A stretch of DNA of 64,000 nucleotides. It comes from Geomonas diazotrophica. Lineage in GTDB: Bacteria > Desulfobacterota > Desulfuromonadia > Geobacterales > Geobacteraceae. A model generated the notes under the pieces. That model searched no databases, was not told the origin of the DNA, and saw nothing but the letters and a program-made list of their open reading frames with translations. This document shows positions 48,084 through 56,224 of this stretch, in pieces; positions within the stretch are counted from its first letter, which is position 1; every line of letters begins with the position of its first letter. The stretch covers positions 62,001-126,000 of the forward strand of contig NZ_JAHLMF010000009.1 of the NCBI RefSeq assembly GCF_018919385.1, in the 5' to 3' direction. Made by a program: the position numbers and the translations under genes.

Positions 48084-48647
48084 CTAGGCGCGGGAGATGA
48101 AACGGCCGTCGCGGGTGTCGACCTTGATCTTCTCGCCCGCCTCGAGGTACGGCGGCACCTGCAGACGCAGGCCTGTCTCCAATACGGCTTCCTTGGTCTG
48201 CGCAGTGGCGGTGGCGTTCTTCATGGCGGGAGCCGTCTCGGTCACCACCAGTTCGACTACCATGGGAAGGTCGACGTTGACCATGCGCTCCTGGAAGATG
48301 CCGAGTTGGACTTCGGTGCCGTCGAGAAGGAACGGCGCGATGGCTTCGAAGTTGTCCTCTTCCATCTCGAACTGCTCGTAGGTCTCCAGATCCATGAAGA
48401 TGCCGCGGCCACCGTCGGCGTAGAGGAACTGCCCCTTGTGACGCTCGAAGTCGGCCTCGTCCACCTTGTCACCGGAGCGGAAGGTCTTCTCGAGAACCTG
48501 GGCTGTAATCAGGTTGCGGTATTTGGTCTTGACCATGGTGTTGGCGCCACGGGCCGAAGGGGATTGAAAACTTACGTCGACTAACACGCAGGGGGCTCCG
48601 TCCAGCTGGATGACGAGGCCTTTCTTGAAATCGTTGGTAGTGTACAT
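48084..48647 (-). CDS. Elongation factor P paralogue of the EfpL/YeiP type
   Basis: 187 residues with the three beta-barrel (KOW/OB/OB) architecture of EF-P. The tip loop reads QSPSARGANTMVK with Arg33 at the tip. This matches the YeiP/EfpL pattern (SPTARGA) rather than lysine-type EF-P, where Lys34 is modified. The C-terminal YLEAGEKIKVDTRDGRFISRA block is normal. EF-P family proteins relieve ribosomes stalled at proline-rich sequences. No modifying enzyme gene lies nearby. Single gene, minus strand. Confidence 0.88.
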   Translation of the reverse strand: MYTTNDFKKGLVIQLDGAPCVLVDVSFQSPSARGANTMVKTKYRNLITAQVLEKTFRSGDKVDEADFERHKGQFLYADGGRGIFMDLETYEQFEMEEDNFEAIAPFLLDGTEVQLGIFQERMVNVDLPMVVELVVTETAPAMKNATATAQTKEAVLETGLRLQVPPYLEAGEKIKVDTRDGRFISRA

Positions 48648-48742
48648 GCAGGGTTCTCCTTAGCGAAATGTCCCTTTTTAACAGAATTCTGTGCTAAATT
48701 CAACCGCGCCATGACGGCGAGACTTTGAGATGTGGAGGATCG

Positions 48743-48940
48743 GTGAAGATAGATACAGAATTTATCAAGTTGGACAGTTTTCTAAAGGCGGTGGATGCGG
48801 TCTGCTCCGGAGGCGAGGCAAAGATCATTATCTCGGAAGGGATGGTCTCGGTGAACGGCGAGGTGGAACTGCGCCGTGGCAGAAAGCTGCGTCCTGGCGA
48901 CCAGGTGGAACTTGGGGGGAAAACCTTCTCGGTGGAATAG
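48743..48940 (+). CDS. Small S4-domain RNA-binding protein (YbcJ-like)
   Basis: 65 residues starting at a GTG (48743) with GGAGG four bases upstream. Almost the whole protein is one S4 domain: FIKLDSFLKAVDAVCSGGEAKIIISEG, VSVNGEVELRRGRKLRPGDQV. YbcJ-type proteins bind structured RNA and have been linked to ribosome biogenesis. It is convergent with the SUI1-like gene, 5 bases between the two stops. A start at 48725 is possible but has no ribosome site. Confidence 0.88.
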   Translation: MKIDTEFIKLDSFLKAVDAVCSGGEAKIIISEGMVSVNGEVELRRGRKLRPGDQVELGGKTFSVE

Positions 48941-48945
48941 CCGGA

Positions 48946-49311
48946 TCAGCCTCCCGCGCGTTTGGCCTTATAGCCGCGTTTGGCGAGTTCAGCGAGCAGC
49001 ACCTCGGCATGGTCCCCCTGGATCTCGATGACGCCGTCCTTGGCGGTCCCGCCGCAGCCGCAGCGTTTCTTCAGTTCGCCGGCGAGCGAGGTCAAGGCAG
49101 ACGCGTCAAGGGGCAGCCCGGTGATGACGATGACGGTCTTTCCGCCGCGACCTTTGGTTTCGCGCCTGAGGCGCACGACGCCGTCGCCTGCCGGTGCTGC
49201 GGATTTCTTGCAGGCGCAGGCATTGACCGGCTTGCCGCAACCGGGGCAGATGCGGCCGAATTCACAGGAGTAGACTACGGGGGCATCGCTGTTGGAGGTG
49301 CTCTTTTTCAT
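48946..49311 (-). CDS. SUI1/YciH-family translation factor-like protein
   Basis: 121 residues. The C-terminal 75 residues form the SUI1 fold of eIF1/YciH: KTVIVITGLPLDASALTSLAGELKKRCGCGGTAKDGVIEIQGDHAEVLLAELAKRGYK. The N-terminus adds four cysteines (CPGCGKPVNACAC) that look like a zinc site, a common feature of deltaproteobacterial YciH homologues. YciH influences start-site fidelity in E. coli. Confidence 0.92.
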   Translation of the reverse strand: MKKSTSNSDAPVVYSCEFGRICPGCGKPVNACACKKSAAPAGDGVVRLRRETKGRGGKTVIVITGLPLDASALTSLAGELKKRCGCGGTAKDGVIEIQGDHAEVLLAELAKRGYKAKRAGG

Positions 49312-49359
49312 GGCTGCCTTTGTAGCAGAAAAGCTGAGGGAGATTCAAGACAAGAAAAA

Positions 49360-49485
49360 GGCCTTAACGCAAAGACGCCAAGGCGCGGAGACGCGAAGGT
49401 AAAAGCAAAATGACGCTGTCGGGGTCCAAGAGCTTTGCGCCTTTGCGGCTTTGCGCCTTTGCGGCTCTGCGACTTTGCGTTGATG
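49360..49485. repeat. Inverted repeat rich in CGCAAAG/CTTTGCG units
   Basis: AACGCAAAG (49366-49374) and CTTTGCGTT (49473-49481) are terminal inverted repeats. The right half is a run of TTTGCGGC/CTTTGCGCC units (49432-49481). It is the same sequence class as 51023-51158 and can fold into a long hairpin. Confidence 0.75.
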
Positions 49486-49494
49486 CTTTTCAGG

Positions 49495-50574
49495 TTATAT
49501 CTCGACCGGCCTCGGCACCTCGCTCTCCATTATGGGACGCGGGGTCAGACGATCAGGTACCTTCAAAACGGTGACGCCGGACGGCGGCTCGATCTCCGCG
49601 TAGAGTGGCCCGCTGCCGCGCTGATAGGTCTTCGAGAAGTGCATCGGCAACACGTACCTGGGACGCAAACGCTCCAGCAACATGTTGAACTGCGTGGTGC
49701 AGAGATGGCGGGACACCCTCGCCTTTTTCGACTCGGACGCCAGGAAGGCACACTCGCACACCAGTAGCGTCACCCCTTCCAGCAGCCCCGCCAGCTTCGC
49801 GACGTTTTCCTCGGAATAGCCGATATCGGTGACGTAACCGATGCTGGCGGGCTCTTCGAACTTCCTGATGCGCTGGTACAAGAGGCCGGCGTCCGGCTCT
49901 ACCCTCTCCTCGAGGCTCCCGCCACTTTCGCACGGGTACCTGACCGGGCTCCCCTCCAGCACGCCGTCACGGAACAGCCTCTCCATCTCCTTGAGCCACG
50001 CCCCCTTCTTCACCCCTGCCGCCGCCATGCGTTCGTCGTCGAGAAGGAAGGCCGCTCCCTCGTCTACCCGGTAGGCCACGACCGGGATGTGGTGCTCGCA
50101 ATGCGTTCCGGTCACGGTAAGGTGCCGGTTGCAGTAGAGGACGCCGTTGCGCTCCCCCTCGGGGGTGGCGAGGAACGCTTCCGGACCGCTGTAGAGCGTG
50201 CTCGCGACCCGTCCGCTCGCGCCCACCTCGTTGACCCTGAAATTTCCCCAGAAGGTGTCGGCGAGGTTCCAGTCGTAGCAGGCGAACTTGCTGGCCATGC
50301 GCCTGGAGAGACCGGGAGGGCCGAAGACGTCGATGGTGCGCGGCGAGGCGTGGCTGTGACGAATGACGCTGTCCATCCCCATGAAGTGGTCCATGTGGGC
50401 GTGGCTGATGAAAATGGCATCTATGGAGGTATAGACCCTCTTGGCAAGGTGATGCATCTTGCCGCAGTCGAAAAGGATCGCGCGACCGGTGGGACGCACA
50501 CGGACCAGGAGCAGCGGGTCGTCGAACAGCCCCGCGAAGAAGGTAGGCTCGAGATAGCGGAAAGGTTTGGGCAT
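49495..50574 (-). CDS. Metallo-beta-lactamase-fold hydrolase (RNase Z-like)
   Basis: 359 residues from the ATG at 50574. The metal-binding motif SHAHMDHFMGMD and later histidines (GTHCEHH, TDIGYSEE, LPMHFSKTY) place it in the MBL superfamily near tRNase Z, but the flexible-arm region is missing and a 110-residue insertion lies in the middle. It is unlikely to be the housekeeping RNase Z. The substrate is unknown. It is divergent from a cupin gene, and the shared 112-base region holds an FNR-like box. Confidence 0.85.
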   Translation of the reverse strand: MPKPFRYLEPTFFAGLFDDPLLLVRVRPTGRAILFDCGKMHHLAKRVYTSIDAIFISHAHMDHFMGMDSVIRHSHASPRTIDVFGPPGLSRRMASKFACYDWNLADTFWGNFRVNEVGASGRVASTLYSGPEAFLATPEGERNGVLYCNRHLTVTGTHCEHHIPVVAYRVDEGAAFLLDDERMAAAGVKKGAWLKEMERLFRDGVLEGSPVRYPCESGGSLEERVEPDAGLLYQRIRKFEEPASIGYVTDIGYSEENVAKLAGLLEGVTLLVCECAFLASESKKARVSRHLCTTQFNMLLERLRPRYVLPMHFSKTYQRGSGPLYAEIEPPSGVTVLKVPDRLTPRPIMESEVPRPVEI

Positions 50575-50595
50575 GCGCAGAATTTTACCATTAGA

Positions 50596-50609
50596 TTGAC
50601 CTGCATCAA
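50596..50609. promoter_or_regulatory. FNR/CRP-family binding site
   Basis: TTGAC-CTGC-ATCAA, one mismatch from the FNR consensus TTGAT-N4-ATCAA. It sits 22 bases from the MBL start and 78 from the cupin start, so it could control either gene or both in response to oxygen, nitrate or nitric oxide. Confidence 0.65.
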
Positions 50610-50686
50610 TTGCAACACACTCTGTACGGGTTACAGTTCCTATCAAGAGAACAATCAAGCGAACTTAAAACATAAGGAGAAGGGAC

Positions 50687-51019
50687 ATGGCAGAGAAAAA
50701 GGGTGTAGCTCTGGGCGAGGCATTGAACCTGGTCAACCTGGCGGGCTATCAGGACGGTGCCGTGGTGAGCAGAACGGTCATAGACAAGCCGGTCGGCACC
50801 ATCACCGCTTTCGCCTTCGACGCGGGTGAGGGCTTGAGCGAGCACACGGCCCCTTACGACGCTTTCGTGCAGGTGCTGGACGGCGAGGCGGAGATCAATA
50901 TCGAAGGGACCGCGCACACGGTGTCTGCTGGCGAGATCATCATCATGCCCGCCAACAAGCCGCATTCGCTGCGCGCGGTGAAGCGCTTCAAGATGCTGCT
51001 GGTCATGATAAGGGCTTAA
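50687..51019 (+). CDS. Small cupin-domain protein
   Basis: 110 residues forming one cupin barrel: ITAFAFDAGEGLSEHTAPYDAFVQVLDGEAEI (motif 1, with His and acidic residues) and AGEIIIMPANKPHSLRAVKRFKMLLV (motif 2, with PHS). The start has AAGGAGAAGG eight bases upstream. Such single cupins bind a metal and may be small-molecule enzymes or sensors; no substrate can be named. Its promoter region contains an FNR-like site, suggesting anaerobic or nitrosative regulation. Confidence 0.9.
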   Translation: MAEKKGVALGEALNLVNLAGYQDGAVVSRTVIDKPVGTITAFAFDAGEGLSEHTAPYDAFVQVLDGEAEINIEGTAHTVSAGEIIIMPANKPHSLRAVKRFKMLLVMIRA

Positions 51020-51022
51020 AAC

Positions 51023-51158
51023 TACCGAAGCAGTTACGCAAAGCTGAAAAAGAAAGAATCCGCGAAGAGCGCAAAGAATGATTTCCGGGGGGACCCGAAA
51101 CTGCTTTCTTTGCGTATCTCGCGGATTTTTTGCGTTCTCTGCGTAACTGCGGTGCTTC
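51023..51158. repeat. Long inverted repeat (Geobacter-type CGCAAAG element)
   Basis: Three nested pairs align: GCAGTTACGCA 51030-51040 with 51140-51150, AATCCGCGA 51058-51066 with 51119-51127, and CGCAAAGAA 51070-51078 with 51106-51114. The whole region can fold into one bulged hairpin. It follows the cupin gene and may act as a processing or termination site. Confidence 0.8.
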
Positions 51159-51267
51159 GAGATGCTACTGGTGCCGAGCAGGGGCGTGTTGACGCTTTTG
51201 TTTGACCCCACTTTCCCCTTGGGCTATGCTCACGTGAGCCAGAACAGCAACTTATCGGGACAGGGGC

Positions 51268-52137
51268 ATGACTATTTTCAACATGGATCAGTGGCGACAG
51301 CACGTCGCACTCGATGTCGGGACTGCAACCACTCGCATTGCCACCGGGAGCTGCGGGATGCTGGAACTTCCCTCCCGGATCGGATCCCGCAAAGCGCTGC
51401 GCGACGGCGTAATCGTCGACCCGGACGCGGCCTTCCGGATCCTGCAGCCGGTGATCGAACGGCGCCGTGTCTTCGGCATGGTGAAGCCGAGCATCCTCGG
51501 CTGCGCTCCCAGCGACGCCACCGCAGAGGAGCGCCAGTTGCTGATGGATTCCATCATGAAGGCAGGGGCTGCGGCGGTATCGATCATCCCGGAGCCGTTG
51601 GCCGCGGCCGTCGGCGCCAATCTCGACGTTTCTTCCCCGTATGCCCAGATGGTCGTCGACATAGGCGACGGCGTGACCGATTGCGCCGTGCTCCGTTCCG
51701 GAAAGGTCGTCGCGAGCTACGCCTTAAGGGGAGGCTGTTGCCGCATGCGGCAAGCCGTCGTGACGGCGGTCGAATCCGTGCAAAAGACCGTGCTGCACGA
51801 GGAGGAGGCGGACCTGCTGCTGCGCGGTTGCGGCACCAGCCGCCCCGAGGAACACGCCGCGGGAGCAACCGCCGCTGCCGCCCTGGTCCCGGTCCTCGAA
51901 GAGATTGCCGACGGCATCGACTCCTTCATCAGGGACCTGCCCAACGACATAGGGTGCGACGTCATCTACAGCGGCATCTGCCTTACCGGCGGCGGCGCGC
52001 TGATCCCGGGATTGCGGCGCCTCCTCGAGGAGCGTACCGGCGTCGGTGTCTGCACCGCGGTCAACCCGCGCGGCGCCGTGGTCGAAGGGGCGCGCGCCAT
52101 CCTTCCGGTCGTCGTGATGCTGAACCGCTGGAAATAA
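51268..52137 (+). CDS. Short divergent MreB-like actin homologue
   Basis: 289 residues against about 340 for MreB. The actin-fold nucleotide motifs are present: phosphate-1 ALDVGTATTRIATG (about 14-27), IPEPLAAAVGANLDV in the connecting region, phosphate-2 VVDIGDGVTDCAVL (about 130) and adenosine LTGGGALIPGL (about 240). Phosphate-2 differs from the usual DIGGGTT. The shortening is mainly in the N-terminal subdomain. No mreC, mreD or penicillin-binding protein gene is nearby, so it is probably a second, specialised filament protein. Single gene. Confidence 0.82.
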   Translation: MTIFNMDQWRQHVALDVGTATTRIATGSCGMLELPSRIGSRKALRDGVIVDPDAAFRILQPVIERRRVFGMVKPSILGCAPSDATAEERQLLMDSIMKAGAAAVSIIPEPLAAAVGANLDVSSPYAQMVVDIGDGVTDCAVLRSGKVVASYALRGGCCRMRQAVVTAVESVQKTVLHEEEADLLLRGCGTSRPEEHAAGATAAAALVPVLEEIADGIDSFIRDLPNDIGCDVIYSGICLTGGGALIPGLRRLLEERTGVGVCTAVNPRGAVVEGARAILPVVVMLNRWK

Positions 52138-52242
52138 CGGTGATGCAAATCCCCTTTGCCCCCCTTCGCAAAGGAGGGACGTTCATCAGCGTCGCTTCGT
52201 GAGCAACAGCCCCACGTCCACCGGAATCCTCCAATGAACATA

Positions 52243-52278
52243 AAAAAGCCCCTGCCGACCGAGTCGACAGGGGCTTTT
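52243..52278. terminator. Bidirectional terminator between the MreB-like gene and hemB
   Basis: AAAAGCCCCTG (52244-52254) pairs with CAGGGGCTTTT (52268-52278) around a loop with a smaller GAC/GTC stem. T-runs follow on both strands, so it serves the plus-strand actin gene and the minus-strand heme operon. Confidence 0.85.
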
Positions 52279-52298
52279 CATTTGCATCGGTGCTGCCG

Positions 52299-53318
52299 CT
52301 ACCTGCAGCCGCAGCCGCAACGGCCGTTCAGCTCGGCCTCGTACCCCTTGCGCAAGAGCTTGGCCACTTCCTTGGAGTGGTAGGTGAGGATCAGGTCGGC
52401 GCCCGCCCTCTTGAAGGACATCATGGTCTCCATGACCACGCGGTCTTCGTCGATCCACCCCATCTTGGCGGCGGCCTTCACCATGCTGTACTCGCCGGAA
52501 ACGTTGTACACGGCGGTGGGGAGGTTGAACTCGTTTCTCACCTCGCGCACGATGTCCAGGTAGGGGAGGCCCGGCTTGACCATCAGGATGTCGGCACCTT
52601 CCTCGACGTCCATCCTCGCCTCGCGAATCGCCTCCAGCCTGTTGCCCGGATCCATCTGGTAGGAGCGGCGGTCACCGAACTGGGGGGTGGACTCGGCAGC
52701 CTCGCGGAACGGACCGTAGTATCCGGAGGCGTACTTGACCGCGTAGCTCATCAGCGGGATGTGGTTGAAGCCGTTGTTGTCCAGCGACTCGCGGATCGCG
52801 GCCACGCGGCCGTCCATCATGTCGGAGGGGGCGACCATGTCGGCGCCTGCCTGGGCGTGGGAAAGGGCTTCGCGGGCCAAAAGCTCCAGGGTCTCGTCGT
52901 TGTCCACGTCGCCGTTCTTGATCACGCCGCAGTGGCCGTGGTCGGTGTACTCGCACATGCAGACGTCGGTGATGACGGCGAGCTTGGGCACGCTCTTCTT
53001 GATGGCGCGGATGGTCTCCTGGATGATGCCGGTCTCGGAGTAGGCGTCGCTCCCCATCGCGTCCTTCTGCTCAGGGATGCCGAACAGGATCACTGCCGGA
53101 ACACCCAGCTCGTAAACCTCCTGGGCCTCCTCGACGATGTTCTCGATGGACTGCTGATAGATCCCCGGCATGGACGAGATCTCTTTCTTGATCCCCTTGC
53201 CGAAGGCGGAAAACATCGGGTAGATCAGGTCGTTGGCCGAGACGGATGTCTCCCTGACCATGTTTCTGAAGACTTCCTTGCCCCGAATTCGTCTCGCTCT
53301 GTACACCGGGTAGAACAT
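52299..53318 (-). CDS. hemB: Delta-aminolevulinic acid dehydratase (porphobilinogen synthase)
   Basis: 339 residues. It condenses two aminolevulinate molecules to porphobilinogen. The Cys-rich zinc site is present ([14 protein letters not shown]), as are the Schiff-base lysine regions ([15 protein letters not shown] and [13 protein letters not shown]). A C-terminal GRCGCGCR tail is odd and cysteine-rich. Last gene of the six-gene heme operon, 100 bases after the cobA-hemD fusion, ending at a strong terminator. Confidence 0.98.
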   Translation of the reverse strand: MFYPVYRARRIRGKEVFRNMVRETSVSANDLIYPMFSAFGKGIKKEISSMPGIYQQSIENIVEEAQEVYELGVPAVILFGIPEQKDAMGSDAYSETGIIQETIRAIKKSVPKLAVITDVCMCEYTDHGHCGVIKNGDVDNDETLELLAREALSHAQAGADMVAPSDMMDGRVAAIRESLDNNGFNHIPLMSYAVKYASGYYGPFREAAESTPQFGDRRSYQMDPGNRLEAIREARMDVEEGADILMVKPGLPYLDIVREVRNEFNLPTAVYNVSGEYSMVKAAAKMGWIDEDRVVMETMMSFKRAGADLILTYHSKEVAKLLRKGYEAELNGRCGCGCR

Positions 53319-53418
53319 ACCATTTCTCCTTTTGCTTTTCTGTGGATAAGCTCTAAATCTTCCCCCTCCCTCGCCTTCCCCCTCCGGGGGAGGGGATGCA
53401 GGACGAGAGCGGGCGGGG

Positions 53419-54969
53419 TTAACTGCGAGAAGACGCGCTCCCGAAAAAGCGAATCATCTCCCGCGACAGGGCCTCAAGGGTGAACTCGGCGGGCTCCATG
53501 TGCACCTCCAGCCCGAGATCCCGACAGGTCTTGGAGGTGATCGGACCTATCGAGGCCACCTTCACCCCTTCCATGAGATGCAGGAACCTGTTTTCCCCGA
53601 GGATGCGGGCGAGGTTGTGGACCGTGGACGAGGAGGTGAAGGTGGCGCAGTCGACGCGCTTCTCCTCCAGGGCCTGCAACGCCTCTTCCGGGATGCTCGT
53701 AGGGGTGTGGTTGGCGTAGGTCACCGGGGCGATCACCTGTGCCCCCAGGTGTCCCAGTTCCTCCGGAATCACTTCGCGGGCGCGGTCCCCTTTCGGGAAG
53801 AGCACCCACTTGCCGTTCATGTCCAGCTCGGAGAAAGCGGCCACCACCCCCTCGGCCTTGTAGTCGGCGGGGATGAGGTCGGGCCGGATCCCGTAGGGAG
53901 CAAGCGCCGCGGCGGTCTTCGGGCCGACGGCGCAGACGCGGCAGCGGCCCAGGGCCCGACTGTCGAGGCCGTGCTTGGCGAGCCTGGCGAAGAAGTATTT
54001 GACCGCGTTGTAAGAGGTGAAGACGACCCAGTGGAAGCTGTCCAGTGCGTCGATGGCCTCGTCGAGAGCGGCGTAGCTCTCCGGCGGCGCGATCTCGATG
54101 GTCGGGCAGCAGTAGGCGCGGGCTCCCAACTGCTCCAGCATCGAGGTGAATTCTCCGGCCTGGTCGGCGCCGCGGGTGACCAGGACCGAGTTCCCGAAGA
54201 GCGGGCGGTTGTCGAACCAGCGCAGCGTTTCACGGAGGTTCACCACTTCGCCGACCACGGTGATGGCGGGAGCCTTGAAGCCCGCGGTCCGCGCCTTTTC
54301 CGCGATGTCGGCCAACGTACCGACCAGCACCTCCTGCTCCGGGCGCGTCCCCCAGCGGATCAGCGCCACCGGCGTTTCCGGCGCCCGTCCATGATCCATG
54401 AGGCTCCGCGCGATGTGCGGCAGGTTGGTGACGCCCATGTAGAAGACCACGGTGCCGCTCCCCAGCGAGAGTCCTTCCCAGTCGATCTCCGAGGAGGCCT
54501 TCCCTTTCTTCTCATGCCCGGTTACGAAGGCGACCGAGGTGGTCACGCCGCGGTGGGTAAGCGGGATCCCCGCGTAGCTGGTGGCGCCGACCGCCGCGGT
54601 GATGCCCGGCACGATCTCGAAGGGGATCCCCTGCGCGACCAGCGCCTCGCACTCCTCGCCGCCGCGGCCGAAGATGAAGGAGTCTCCCCCCTTGAGCCGC
54701 GCCACCACCTTGCCGGAGAGGGCCTTTTGCACCAGCAGGTCGTTGATCTGGCTCTGCTCGCGGTTGTGTTCGCCGCCTACCTTGCCGGCGTAGATCAGCT
54801 CCGCCCCCTTGGGAGCGAGCCGCAGCAGCTCGTCGTTGGCCAGATAGTCGTACATCACCACCTGCGCCTTGGCCAGGCAGTCCCGTCCCTTCACCGTGAT
54901 CAGCCCGGGATCACCGGGACCCGCGCCGATCAGGTAGACGTAGCCTTTCTTTGTCGTTTCAGCGGTCAT
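53419..54969 (-). CDS. cobA-hemD: Fused uroporphyrinogen-III C-methyltransferase and uroporphyrinogen-III synthase
   Basis: 516 residues. Residues about 8-245 are the SAM-dependent methyltransferase ([50 protein letters not shown]) making precorrin-2. The C-terminal half is HemD ([46 protein letters not shown]). This fusion is typical of Geobacteraceae and links branch-point formation to diversion into siroheme and cobalamin. The ATG at 54969 begins where homology begins. Confidence 0.97.
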   Translation of the reverse strand: MTAETTKKGYVYLIGAGPGDPGLITVKGRDCLAKAQVVMYDYLANDELLRLAPKGAELIYAGKVGGEHNREQSQINDLLVQKALSGKVVARLKGGDSFIFGRGGEECEALVAQGIPFEIVPGITAAVGATSYAGIPLTHRGVTTSVAFVTGHEKKGKASSEIDWEGLSLGSGTVVFYMGVTNLPHIARSLMDHGRAPETPVALIRWGTRPEQEVLVGTLADIAEKARTAGFKAPAITVVGEVVNLRETLRWFDNRPLFGNSVLVTRGADQAGEFTSMLEQLGARAYCCPTIEIAPPESYAALDEAIDALDSFHWVVFTSYNAVKYFFARLAKHGLDSRALGRCRVCAVGPKTAAALAPYGIRPDLIPADYKAEGVVAAFSELDMNGKWVLFPKGDRAREVIPEELGHLGAQVIAPVTYANHTPTSIPEEALQALEEKRVDCATFTSSSTVHNLARILGENRFLHLMEGVKVASIGPITSKTCRDLGLEVHMEPAEFTLEALSREMIRFFGSASSRS

Positions 54970-55044
54970 CTCGCACCAGGAAAAGAGAGTGTCGTGCGCA
55001 AAAGGCAAAAGGCTAAGGTAGAACCGTTAGCCTTTAAAGCAAAC

Positions 55045-55154
55045 CCACCTTCGCCAAGGCTACGGTGGGTAGGCTGATAATCTTCGCGCTAAGAGCTTCG
55101 GCCGACAGGGATCACTGCGACGGGACCTGTCCACCGAAGCCTTGGCGAAGGTGG
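55045..55154. repeat. Inverted repeat flanking the hemC 3' end
   Basis: CCACCTTCGCCAAGGCTACGG (21 bases, 55045-55065) and its near-complement at 55134-55154, one mismatch, flank about 68 bases. The loop contains its own short stems. It sits between hemC and cobA-hemD and could form a large hairpin in the operon mRNA. Confidence 0.85.
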
Positions 55155-55155
55155 A

Positions 55156-56112
55156 TTATACCGGGATTTCCTTCTCCCGGGAGACTTCACGCTGGTACAC
55201 CTCGGCGAGGATGGCGTGGCCACCTTCGGAGAGGAGCTGCTCGGCAAGCTTCACGCCCAGCTTCTCGCAGTCGTCGGCGGGGCCGCTAACCACACCCTTC
55301 ACGGAAACCTTGCCGTCCACCGAGGCGATGAAACCGGTCAGCTTCAGCTCGTTGCCGGTCACTTCGCCGTAGGCGGCGATGGGGACCTGGCAACCGCCCT
55401 CGCAGCGCCAGAGCAGGGCACGCTCTGCACGCACGGCGCGGCTGGTGTCCGGGTGGTTGAAGAAGGAGATGGCGTCCTTCACATCCTCGTTGGAAAGGTT
55501 GCACTCGATGCCCAGCGCCCCCTGGCCGATGGCCGGCAGGGAAAGGTCGGTCGGCAGGAGCTCGGTGATCTGGTCGGCGAAGCCCAGGCGGTTCAGGCCG
55601 GCGGCAGCCAGGATGACGGCGTCGAGCCCCTCGGTCTCCAGCTTGTCCATGCGGGTCTGCACGTTGCCGCGGATGATGACCATCTCCAGGTCGGGGCGGA
55701 CTTTCAGCAGCTGCGCCTGGCGGCGAAGCGCGGAGGTGCCGATGCGGGCGCCCTGCGGCAGGTCGAGGAACTTGACGTTACGGGAGATGACGGCGTCGCG
55801 GGGGTCTTCGCGCTCGGTGATGCAGTAAAGGCCAAGCCCTTCCGGGAACTCGGTCGGCACGTCCTTCATGCTGTGCACCGCGATGTCGATCTCGCCGCGC
55901 AGCATCGCTTCCTCGATCTCCTTGACGAAGAGCCCCTTGCCACCGACCTGTGCCAGCGGCACGTCGAGGATCTTGTCACCGATGGTCTTGATCTTCTTGA
56001 GGGTGACGGTCATGTCGGGATAGCGTTTTTCCAGCTCGGACTTGACCCAGTTTGCCTGCCAGAGTGCGAGCTGGCTCGCGCGGGTTCCTATTCTCAGCTC
56101 TTTCAGCGCCAT
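55156..56112 (-). CDS. hemC: Hydroxymethylbilane synthase (porphobilinogen deaminase)
   Basis: 318 residues. It polymerises four porphobilinogens. The dipyrromethane cofactor cysteine is in LWRCEGGCQVPIAAYG, and RIGTRASQLALWQANWVKSELE and the DVPTEFPEG loop are standard. Start at 56112: AAGGAG six bases upstream fits this ATG better than the ATG at 56118. Downstream of hemA across a TTAACC hexamer array. Confidence 0.98.
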   Translation of the reverse strand: MALKELRIGTRASQLALWQANWVKSELEKRYPDMTVTLKKIKTIGDKILDVPLAQVGGKGLFVKEIEEAMLRGEIDIAVHSMKDVPTEFPEGLGLYCITEREDPRDAVISRNVKFLDLPQGARIGTSALRRQAQLLKVRPDLEMVIIRGNVQTRMDKLETEGLDAVILAAAGLNRLGFADQITELLPTDLSLPAIGQGALGIECNLSNEDVKDAISFFNHPDTSRAVRAERALLWRCEGGCQVPIAAYGEVTGNELKLTGFIASVDGKVSVKGVVSGPADDCEKLGVKLAEQLLSEGGHAILAEVYQREVSREKEIPV

Positions 56113-56164
56113 GTACATCTCCTTTATATTTTGATCATTTCGAGATTGTCGAATCGGTTTCCGC

Positions 56165-56212
56165 TTAACCTTAACCTTAACCTTAACCTTAACCTTAACC
56201 TTAACCTTAACC
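56165..56212. repeat. Eight tandem TTAACC hexamers between hemA and hemC
   Basis: Eight uninterrupted copies of TTAACC. On the transcribed (minus) strand this reads GGTTAA repeated, in the 112-base spacer between the hemA stop and hemC start. Copy number is likely to vary by slippage, changing spacing but not coding sequence. Confidence 0.95.
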
Positions 56213-56224
56213 TCAGCCTGCCTC

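Noticed and set aside
56165-56212. Linear-chromosome telomere
   Set aside because: The array is only 48 bases long and lies within an operon of ordinary genes.
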